DNA from: Septoria linicola
Lineage: Eukaryota > Ascomycota > Dothideomycetes > Mycosphaerellales > Mycosphaerellaceae
NCBI GenBank assembly: GCA_024114885.1
Contig: CP099418.1
Location: forward strand, 310,001-374,000
Reading direction: 5' to 3'
Length of the DNA: 64,000 bases
Positions 54,631 through 64,000 of the stretch are shown here, piece after piece. The notes below the pieces were generated by a model. It did no database searches. It was not told the origin of the DNA and saw only the letters and a program-made list of their open reading frames with translations. A program made the translations under genes and the position numbers. Numbering within the stretch: position 1 is the first letter of the stretch; the number at the start of each line of letters is the position of its first letter.

Positions 54631-55604
54631 AGGTAGCTTCTCGATTCCTTAGTATATAGTATAATAAATCTAGCTCCTTTAGTAGTAGTTCTATACTAGG
54701 TTTGAACTTTATAAGCCGTTCGGGCGTAAGACGTAATCTAGGCTCGATCGTCGAGAACCTCTTAGTTAGGTACTTACTATCGTAAGGTCTAGTACTAGGT
54801 AGTATAGCTACTTCCTTCTTAATATAAGTCCGTCGCTAGTTCTTTAGTCCGCTAGGGTTTAAGCTGTTAGTTATAATAATGTCCGTATTTACTAGTTTAA
54901 TCTTATTAGTAACTCGCTTATAAAGAGTATAGGCGCTAATATAGTTATCTAGCTTCCGCTACCCTATAGCTTCTTTATTACGAGCTCTCTCTACTACTAT
55001 GTTAATAGTAGCCGAGATAACGTACGTCTCTTCGCTAAGCTCGTCGTCTACTTTATCGGAGATAACCTCGTCGTAGAGTCTAGGTTCTTAGATAGCTAGC
55101 TCTACCTCTCTAAGCTTCCTATAGGCAATTATCAAGTATTCGCCTCTATAATTAGAACCCTAGCTCGATTAAAATACTAGTATAGCCTCTTTAAAACTAT
55201 ACCTAATACTCTAGTATAGGTCTCGCTCGTTAGTATAAGCTAGCTTAGCTTCGCCGGTAGCTAGTAAAAGCTTCTTAAGTCGACTATTTTAGCTGAATTT
55301 AGTAATATTACCTTCGATAGCCGCTACTACGAGATAGTTATACTATGTTTAAGTCTAGCTATAATTAACTCGTCTTAATAGTTCGAGCTACTATCGTAAA
55401 GAGGTACTTTATCTAATTAAGTCTACTATAAAATAGTCTCTAAAGTAGATTACCTTTATATACGATAACTACTACGTAAGGTAGTTAAAGACTTGATTCT
55501 CTAGAAGTTTAGAGCTGTCGGTAACCGTAAACGAATACTAGTACTAATCGCTTATCTATCTATACTACTAGTATAGTTTGAAGTATAGTATAGGAGGTAT
55601 AACG

Positions 55605-55629
55605 TAATTATCGTTTAAAAAGGTAACTA
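55605..55629. repeat. 25-bp palindrome, Gypsy copy 2, site 2
   Basis: TAATTATCGTTT / AAAAGGTAACTA, between the pol and gag/protease modules of copy 2. Confidence 0.75.
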
Positions 55630-58600
55630 TAGAACGTTCTACTAGCTAACCCTTCTAAGTAGAGTTTTTACCTCTAACTACTAAACCTTACTCGGAAAGG
55701 GTAGTAGAAGCTTGAAAAGCTTATAATCCCTCTCTCTACTCCTTACTATTATAAGATCTAGAGTCCTCGATAGTATACCCTATAGTCTTTAGCTAATAAT
55801 TACTAAAAGTTAGAGTTCGGATACCGACTTCTACTAAACCTAGACGCGATATACGTATTAGAGCCTCTACTATACTCGTACCGTCGACTAGAGCTAGTTC
55901 CTCGGTACTCTAGCTTTTCCTAGGACCTATTCTATAGTTCGTATATTACTATAGCTATTAAAGCTAGTAAATATAATAATATAGCTATCTAGAGTACTAA
56001 TTAAGCCCTCCTACGAGCTATTATTATAGTTCTTAGAAGCTAGGCGTATACGCTACGCCTACGGTCGGCTAAGCAAGATCGGGCCGTTCGCTAGTAAGAC
56101 TAGAAATAGTATCGTAACTCTTACGCTAAAGGTATCGATTAATATCTCTAGGTAGTACCTAATAAAAGTAACCTTGCCTCTAACTCCTCTTATAGTAATA
56201 TTACTAAGAGGGGTTATACTAACTTAAAGCTTTCGAACGTGTTCGATCGGTATAATTATTAACTTAGCCTCCTTATTAATTAAAGACTTATAAGCTATTA
56301 TTCGAGGTCCGTACTTTATAGGTACGTAGATACTTAGAATAATTTAATAGATATTATTAAATAATAGAAGGATATTATCTATTCGCTTATAAAGCTTAGA
56401 AGCGGGCCTAGGCTTAACTATATTAATCGCTATAGTAGTAACCTAGAAGGCCTTAATATCGGTCGCTAAGATAGCTTTTGTTAGCTTCTCCTCTACCTAC
56501 TCGCTAAAGGCTTTAGATAGTAAGGAATATACGCTAATCTTAGCTCTACTACCTCTATTTATACGCTTCTTCGTACGAAGCTTATTAAGCTTCTTACGTA
56601 GATCCGTATCGTTCGGAACACGACTCTATAAGGAATACGACGCCTACTCGCTATAGAGAATAATCTCCGTTAAGCTTAATTAGACCTTAGATTCGAGTAT
56701 TTTATCTATCTAGAAGACGTTAGCGTTATTATTAGCGTACGTAGCTTAGAGGTAGTTATCTATACGCTTAGTCTTTAGAGGCTCCTTAGCCTTCTTTCTC
56801 TTTTAAGTATACGTAGGAGCGACTAGAACTAGTAGACCGTTTAGGTAGTCGTATATCTACTTATTCTCGATCTTATCGTTATTACGTCCTTAAGTTTAAG
56901 AATCCTCTAACTCCTTTATATCTATAAGGTAAGGAGCCGGCTAGTTTTTATCTTTAACCTCTTTAATACAAGAGTAACGATAAGCGTAGGTTCTTATAGC
57001 TATAGCCTAGGTCGTAATCCGCTTCTATACTCCTATTAGCTATCTTCTAACCGGACGAGAAGAGTTTAGGTTCTACTTTGTCTTTACGCTATCTCCGGCT
57101 ACGTAGGCGCCGATTAGATCGTCCTAATCCTTCTATATAATAGAAGCGACTTAACTAATATTAATAGGACTATTAATACTAGCTACCTTGTTCGCTATCC
57201 TCTACTAGCTCGCTCTTAGCGTTAATAAACGATCTATATTTTCAAGATCGATCTTCCTATAGCGTTACTCTAATACTCCTATTAATACGAACAGCTTTAG
57301 TAGTTCCTTGTCCTAGTAGTACTATATCTTTTCCGTACCTAGGCGAGGCGTTCTATAGTATATAATACTAGTCTTTAGATCTCTATATATTAAGCCCTTA
57401 GTCTCGAACTATTATAGGTACTCGTAGTCTATAGCTATATAGCCTTCGAGCCTATATATCTAATAACCTAAAATCTTTAGAGCGATCGCTATATAGGCCT
57501 TAATTATTAACTCGTTATCTATTATAGCTAAGTTAATCGAAATCTCCTAGCTATAAGTAGGCCTTAGAATATATAGATAGTCGTGATCGTAAGACTTCGC
57601 CTACTATCCTATCGACAGGCGTAGTAGCTATAGGCCTCCTTCTTCGAGTCGACGAATCGTAGCGATTATAAGGTCTTATATACTAGCGGTAATATTATCG
57701 ACGGTTACTAGCTTACGGCCTTTATAGACTACCGTTTCTCTAGCCTTAAACTTAGAGTTTAGTCTTAGAGCGGACTTCTTTACTACTTCGTATAACTACT
57801 AGATATCTCTACTATCTTCGTTATATACTTCTAATTTGAAATCCTTATTACTATTAATCTAACGCTAGGCTGTCTTTAAGAGCTTACTATAATCTAAGTC
57901 CTTATTATCTAGATCTAACCTAAGATAGGCCTAGAGTCTCTTACCGAAACGAAATAGAAGGCCTCGTATAAATAGAAGAGTACGAGAACGCTCGTCTATA
58001 TACGAAGTAGGTATAGTATTAGAGTAGAGTATAAACTGCCTTAAGTACTCTAAGAGATTATTATCCTCTATATAGTTAACCTTATAAAGGTTTTCTATAT
58101 AGTAGCGGTTTCCGAGTATATATATATTATCGTACTTTTAGTATTCCTTAATAATCGACTCTTTAAACTTAGCGTAGTCTCGGTCGTAGAAACTATTAAG
58201 GCGCTAGTATCGTCTACGTTAGATAACCGTAACCTAAGTAAGTAACTTCTCGTAAAGCTATTTATTATTATTAATAAGCGAGATAGCGTAGTTCTTATAT
58301 AGTATTTTAAAACGCTTAATATACTTAGTTACGTTCTCTCTATTAAAGAAGAGATTCTAGTCCGAGCTAGGTAGTAGTAGAACCTAAGCGATAATTACCT
58401 TCTAGCTTTAAGTTACTTAGATAGTCTCTATAAGTAGCTAGAACTACGCTATAGATAGTCTACCTCCTAAGTTCGGTCTTTAAAAGATATTAGTATTAGG
58501 GTTAAGGTTAGTATCTTTTTAGTCCTCTACTTCTATAGATATATCGTTATCTAGTAGAGAGAATAACGTAAAAGTAGGTAGTAGCTTTACTAGAGATCTC

Positions 58601-58743
58601 CGAATTTACTTATTAAGCTAGTTAGATAAGCTACTCTCTAGTATTTTAGGCTAGCTAGTAGATACTAATTTACTTATAGAGCTCGTTCGAAGGTGTTCTA
58701 AGAGTATGTTATACTCTTCTTAATTAGGTTTTTAAATAAAATA

Positions 58744-58768
58744 TAGTTATCGTTTAAAACGATAACTA
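58744..58768. repeat. 25-bp palindrome, Gypsy copy 2, site 1
   Basis: TAGTTATCGTTT / AAACGATAACTA, again a perfect 12-bp inverted repeat with a one-base centre. Confidence 0.85.
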
Positions 58769-59779
58769 AAAAACAAGAGTCTAAAATTTTCTTAGCTATT
58801 AGAAGGTAAACGTTAAACTTTTCTTTATAATACTAGAGCTGTATTAATTGTGCCTAATAAGCGAAGGTATGTCGTGTCGTATAGTTCGACCGTTTATAGC
58901 TAGGCGCGTCTATCTTACTTATTCGAGTAATTCGCTAAGTAACTATAGTAGTATAATATTACGTTAGCTTATACTATATACCGGGTCTAGAGCCTTAGAC
59001 GTAATTAGTGTCCTTAGCTAAACGATTAGCGTCTAACGCCGTACTAGGGCTTATTCTAAGCGATCTATATACTAGAGGATACGAGATTACCTAGACGGGT
59101 CCGGCCTATCTTATAGCCTCTACGCTATCTAAACGAGAGCGTTTTTACACTAAACCGGGGTCTAATCGAAGACTATTATAGGTATAGGGACTCTAAGTAA
59201 ATCTCCGATATAGTAAGTCGCCTTACTATCTATATATATAAGAGCTAGGTAAGGTTAAAGGCTAAGACCCGCCTAAGGCTCGTAGGCTTAGCGTACGGTA
59301 TAATTATAGTACGCGTATATATCTAAAAGGAGGTAAGAATTAGTCTTACGATATCCTAATAGTCTTATTAGGAGAGCGCTCTATATATTACTATATACTC
59401 TTTTTATAATTCTAATTCTTCTCCTTCTAAGGGTAGTAATCTATAGAGGCCTATAGCTCCCTAACGTAACGTAGGTATAGCGCCGCTAGGGCTCGTAATA
59501 GGCGAAGTAGACGATTAAGGTAATCCTATAGATACTAACGAGGTTTAGGAGTAGAAGTCTACTAGTATAACCGAAGACGGTACGTAGATAGAGCGTATAT
59601 AGCTTAAGGCTAAGAACTAGGAACTACGTCGTCGCTTAGAGGTACGCGCTCTACGACGAGAGAATAATCGGCTCCTTACGGAGTTAGAATCTCTATCCTC
59701 GAGTACTCCTAGTACTCTCGATATTAGCGATCCTAAAGACGACGCTAGCGCTAGTATTATAGGTAGTATACTTTACGAT

Positions 59780-60700
59780 AGCGTATCGTATACGCGATAT
59801 AAAGGTCCTAAAGTTAGAGAACCTTATACCTTTAAGAGCGAGATAGTCCGAGAGGCGAGAGAGTTTATTCGTAGTCTCGAAGTAATCTTCTTTAATAGTC
59901 TATAAGAGTTTAGTATAGAAGATTCGAAGGTCCTATATAGTATTATATAGCTCGTAGGCGAGGCGTAAGAGACCTAGTATAACGAACACTCTAAGGTAAT
60001 ACCTCTAGACTATACTTAGACTAAGTTTAAGCGCTTTATCTACGACGTTATCGAGGATTAAGCGAATCGTACGATCCTCGTAATAGTCGAGTACGAGAAG
60101 GCCTAATAGGGTAAGGGCTAAGGGGTACGCTAGTTCGCTATAGAGCTAGGCTACTTAGAGTCTTAACTAGGCGACTATAGCGAAACGTAGCTAGTACGCT
60201 AGCTCCTTATAAAGTTAAAGCTAGCGTTTCGACAAGAGATTATTAAGAATCATACCGTGCCTAGTAAGCGCGCTAATTTAGTTATATTAGTAAGGCGCCT
60301 AGAGTAAGCCGATAGGGTAATTCCTATATAGTATAACTAGGGTAGAAGCTAGAGTAATAGGGACCGCGAGCGCAACACGTACTCGAAGTATAAGCGTGTA
60401 GGAAGCGACGCTCTTATACGTAGGCGAGACGATAGTCTAGGAGGGAATAATACGCGTCGCTCTAGCGACAAAGGTTCTACTCGCTCTATTATAGGCTATA
60501 AGTATTTAGAATACTATAGCTATAAGTAGAAGAGGCATATTAGTACTAATTCTATCTACTCTAACTAAAGCGCCCGAGACGATAGTAAGAAGCCGTCGGT
60601 ATATAAGGTTACTATAGAGACGCTGAAAAAAGAGAAGGTATTAGAGAAGGACTACGATCTCTAGATACTAAGCTTAGTAGCGATATATATCTCCCTATAT
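59780..60700 (+). pseudogene. Gag relic of the chromovirus-like element
   Basis: The reading EPYTFKSE-type start, followed by AREFIRSLEVIFFNS and later a basic Ser/Arg-rich stretch (RRDDSLGGNNTRR), fits fungal Gypsy gag. A C-terminal zinc-knuckle-like stretch is not clean. Confidence 0.6.
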
Positions 60701-61199
60701 AAGTCGTAAATACGACTTACCTAGAGAGCGTAGTCGAGGCGTAGGATAGGCTTAAGCTAGCTTAATTCCTTCTTAATAATACTACTAATATTAACGTAGT
60801 ATTAAGATCCTTTGTCTTACGATATAGTATTACGGCTCGAACTAATACTACCTTACTCCTAGCTACCTTATTTACTAGAGAATTAGGGCATTGTTATAGC
60901 GTATACTATATACGCGTACGGCTCGTAGACTCTATAGGAGTAGAGCGTACGGTAGGCGTAATCTTTTATACCTACGATATACTAACCCCTAATATAATCT
61001 TAGGTTAGCTATAGAGGCGTACTTATCGTATACGAGTCGATAGCGGCTCGGATAAGTAGACCTATAGCGATACTTTTAAAAACGTTAAGGTTAGAGAAGC
61101 CTATAAGTTTTTTAAGGACTTGAAGTATATACTAACTATATATATAGTAGTAATAAGTAAGATAGGCGAAGGTAAAGAGCTTGACTCTCTTCCTTCTAA

Positions 61200-62620
61200 G
61201 TTCTAATAGTTCTCCGACGTCCTAAACCCGATAGAGGAGATAAGGAGTAAGCTAGTAGATAGCGTAGAGTATACGATTAAGCTACGTCTAGGTACCGTTC
61301 CGCTCTTTAGGCCGCTATATTACTAGTCGGGTAAGGAGCTAGAGGAATTAAAGAAATACCTTACTATAGGCCTTAAGTACGATTAGATCGAGCGTAGCGT
61401 TAGCGAGGCGGGTACGCCTATTCTATTTATACTAAAGAAAGATAGTAAACTAAGGCTATACGTCGACTACTAAGGGTTAAACGAAATTACTATTAAGAAT
61501 AGGTATCTACTTCCTCTAATTAGTAAAACGCTAGATAGGCTTATAGGAGCTGTATAGTTTACGACCCTAGACCTTATAGATACATACTATCGGATTCGTA
61601 TCAAGCCTAGCGACTACTAGAAGACTACGTTCCGTACGCGCTACAGCTACTTTTAGTATAAGATAATACTATTTAGCCTAACTAACGCTCTAGCTACGTT
61701 CTAGGCGTATATTAACTATGCTTTAGTAGGTTTAGTCGATACGTGCTACGTAGTATACCTAGATAATATTCTTATCTATAGTAAGAGCCGCGCGGACTAC
61801 GTACGCGACGTATACGACGTGCTTACGCGTCTCTAGAAGTTCGGACTCTATACTTAAAGAGCGAAGTACAAATTCTAGTAGAAGGAAGTCGATTTCCTAG
61901 GCTTCGTAGTAACTACTAGAGGGGTTACGATAGATCTACGTAGGATAGACGTAATCGCGGCGTAGCTAACGCCTATAACGCTCGTAGAGGTTTAATCCTT
62001 CCTTAGGTTTACTAACTTCTACTAGCGTTTTATTTTTAAATACTCTAGAGTAGTATCTCTACTTATAGCGTTATCTAAGGGCGCCGTAGTAGGCAAGAAG
62101 CCGGGCCTACTTAAGTAGACCGTACGAGAGGAGTAGGCGTTTACTAAGTTAAAAAAGCGTTTTTCTATAGTACCGCTACTAAGGCACTTTGACTCTACGC
62201 TTAGGCTACGAGTCGAGAGCGACGCCTCTAATTACGTAATTACTACAATCCTTAGCTAACTCTTCGGGTCTAAATAGTACTCTATTATATTTATATCTAG
62301 GAAGATAATTACTATAGAGTGTAATTACGAGGTATACGATAAGGAGCTTCTTATAGTAGTTAAGGCTTTTAAAGTATAGAGGCCGTACCTCGAAGGCGCT
62401 CTATATACGATCGATGTACTAGTCGACTATACTAACCTTCGTAGGTTTATAGGCGTAAAGAAGTTAACTAGTAGGCAAGCCTATTAGGCTACCTTCCTAG
62501 CCCTATTCGACTTCGTTATAACGTACTAGGCGAGTAAGCGAAACCTAGCTAACGCGCTATCGAGGCGTAGCGATTACGCTAAGGAGGTAGTAGAGGTAAC
62601 TAACCTTCTACCTACCCTAT
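61200..62620 (+). pseudogene. Reverse transcriptase and RNase H relic of the chromovirus-like element
   Basis: Motifs in order: LFILKKDSKLRLYVDY (61.42 kb), LDRLIGA, FTTLDLIDTYYRIRI (61.56 kb), YLDNILIYS (61.755 kb), VDFLGFVV (61.89 kb), then RNase H (ESDASN, 62.215 kb; YEVYDKELL, 62.33 kb). This is the standard order for the Ty3/Gypsy polymerase. Confidence 0.8.
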
Positions 62621-62929
62621 AGACTAAGTTATAGCTATAGGATAATTAGAGCACGAGGGACGTAGGCGGACCGCTCGTAGCTCGTATCTATACGACTTAT
62701 AAAGAATAGTATTCTTCGATAGAGAGAAGTACTAACTCTAACCCGTAGTAGTAGTTCTTAACGCCTATACGAGTAGTAGGTGTAATTACTAAGAGCGAAG
62801 AGCCGTACGTAAACGTCTTAGACTTGATCCTTAGATATACTCGCGTACTAGTATAGGCTAAGCTAAGTACAAGCGTAGTATACTCGTAAGCGACGAGTAA
62901 TAGCGGCCGGTTCGAGCAATATACTATAA

Positions 62930-63990
62930 GAGAGGGAAACCTCTAGGTAGACGATTTACTATACGTACCTAAGGACTACGCCTTATAGACGTAGGTAATT
63001 CGTATATATTACGATAATGCCCTTATAGGCTATTTTAGTAAGGACAAGACTATCTCGCTAGTACGAAGGAAGTACTAGTAGCTAGAGATAACTAAGGATA
63101 TCGTATAATACGTAGAGTCCTATAGGAGTTACTAGAAGGTAAAGGCGCGTCGCTATCGACTATATAGCGAGCTAACTACGCTACCTATACTAGATCGTTC
63201 GTTCTAAGAATTAACTTAGGATTTTATTATAGACCTTCTACCGAGTAAGCGAGGAGTATACGTATATAATGCGATTCTAGTTATTATCGACCGATATATA
63301 AAGATAGTTATCTTTGTCCTAACTATAAAGAGGTATACTAGTAGTAACCTTATAAGAGTCTTAATATTAGAAGTAATTAGGTATTACGGTATACCTATAG
63401 GTATTATTAGCGATAGAGGGTCTATATTCACGAGTTAGTTCTAGTCTAACTTCTACTACGAGGCGTATATAAAGTATAAGCTAAGTATAGTATTCTATCT
63501 ATAAATAGACGAGTAAACCGAAAGAGCGAATTAGACGCTTAAGACTTACCTACGTATCTACTACGTAGAGTAATAAGATAACTAGGCAGACCTATTAGTA
63601 TAAGCCGAGTTCGTATATAATAATAGCACGTATACGACACTAAAGGTATTACTATTTATAGCGCTATATAGTTTTAATCTAGAGCTAGCGACGAGTAGGC
63701 GAGAAGCTTAGAGCGCGCTTCCTAAAAGGGAGGTACTAGCTACTAAGGAAGCTATAGAAAGATTAAAGAAGAACTATAAGACGCTAAGTAAACGCTAGCG
63801 AGAAGTAAGCGAGGCGTAGGCTAGGTACTTTAATAATAGGTATTAGGTTAAGGAATATAAGGTCGGCGATATAGTCTTACTATCGACAAAGAACCTACGA
63901 TTAAAGGTTTCTTCGAAGAAGTTAGTAGATAAGTTTACTAGGCCCTTTAAGGTAATTAACGTAGTAGAGAAGTAGGCGTACTACTTGGCC
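62930..63990 (+). pseudogene. Integrase relic of the chromovirus-like element
   Basis: Zinc-finger-type N terminus near 63.0-63.1 kb is poorly conserved. The core has FIIDLL, ISDRGSIF and ERANQTLK, the three acidic positions of a DDE integrase. The C terminus has VGDIVLLSTKNL and KKLVDKFTRPFKVI, as in the GPY/F domain. Confidence 0.78.
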
Positions 63991-64000
63991 TTACTACTAG

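Larger units (their letters stand above)
46521..59234 (-). mobile_element. 13-kb Gypsy-type element, copy 2, inverted and 5'-truncated
   Basis: It starts with a 280-bp LTR (46521-46800) followed by the mirrored polypurine tract. It then runs as the reverse complement of copy 1 through the third module, integrase (about 51.8-52.9 kb), RNase H and reverse transcriptase (about 53.2-54.6 kb), protease and gag regions, to about 59,234. That point corresponds to about 29,700 in copy 1, so the 5' LTR and about 240 bp of leader are missing. Homology ends inside CCTTACTATCTATA. It is closely similar to copy 1 throughout, including the positions of most stops, and contains the same four palindromes. 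Confidence 0.87.
59235..64000 (+). mobile_element. Chromovirus-like Ty3/Gypsy element, partial, RIP-inactivated
   Basis: A different Gypsy lineage starts at the point where copy 2 breaks off and runs past the window end. Plus-strand relics occur in the order gag (59.8-60.7 kb), protease-like (60.8-61.1 kb), reverse transcriptase with the YLDNILIYS catalytic box near 61,755, RNase H (ESDASN near 62,215), integrase with QDFIIDLL (63.21 kb), SDRGSIF (63.41 kb) and ERANQTLK (63.52 kb), and a GPY/F-type tail near 63.9 kb. The catalytic-type residues are visible but frames are closed by TAG/TAA at Gln and Trp positions. No LTR is seen at its left end; the boundary with copy 2 may be a deletion or an insertion. 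Confidence 0.82.

Noticed and set aside
21310..64000. Horizontally acquired or organellar AT-rich DNA
   Set aside because: The AT bias is explained by RIP: dinucleotide pattern, recognisable retrotransposon order, and stops at Gln/Trp positions.

Overview
This window comes from the genome of a filamentous ascomycete (Pezizomycotina), most likely a dothideomycete. The host genes have short introns (51-88 nt) with GT-AG ends and mostly CTRAC-type branch sites, intergenic gaps are about 0.2-1.5 kb, and the proteins are recognisably fungal. The class is inferred from protein style, not from a search. About two thirds of the window is AT-rich repeat sequence with the C-to-T signature of repeat-induced point mutation (RIP).

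Bases 1-21,300 are normal-composition host DNA. In order they hold: a large fungal protein of unknown function (-); two tandem tRNA-like Pol III units with structured inserts (+); a PPPDE/DeSI-type thiol isopeptidase (+); a metaxin-like Sam35 subunit of the mitochondrial sorting and assembly machinery (-, one intron); a C2-C2-EF-hand phosphatidylserine decarboxylase of the Psd2 type (-, one intron); a SprT-like zinc metalloprotease (+); a GatC-like mitochondrial amidotransferase subunit (+); an unrecognised gene with a one-base frameshift (-); ribosomal protein L3 (-, four exons); a truncated amino-acid permease pseudogene (-); and a divergent protein-kinase-like gene (-) that starts within about 30-60 bases of the repeat block. 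Several encode housekeeping functions (mitochondrial import, phospholipid synthesis, mitochondrial translation, ribosome), but nothing suggests co-regulation.

Bases 21,300-42,985 are a nested transposon block. A relic like LINE ORF1 is followed by an old Copia-family LTR that is split twice. The first split is a complete 6.3-kb Copia element (minus strand, 278-bp LTRs, perfect 5-bp target duplication). The second is a 13.25-kb Ty3/Gypsy-type element (plus strand, 280-bp LTRs). On the far side lies the N-terminal part of a pogo/Fot1 transposase relic. All of these are broken by stop codons.

Bases 42,985-45,640 are an island of normal composition carrying one intact 515-aa gene of the fungal DUF7924 type, with a possible PD-(D/E)XK nuclease signature. 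From 46,521 a second copy of the 13-kb element runs in the opposite direction, so the island gene lies between the arms of an inverted repeat of about 12.5 kb. That copy is cut off near 59,234, where a different, chromovirus-like Gypsy element begins and continues past the window end.

The most unusual structure is in the 13-kb elements: a 25-bp palindrome recurs four times in each copy at nearly conserved spacing and divides the element into a gag/protease module, a pol module and a third 3.6-kb module whose product I do not recognise.
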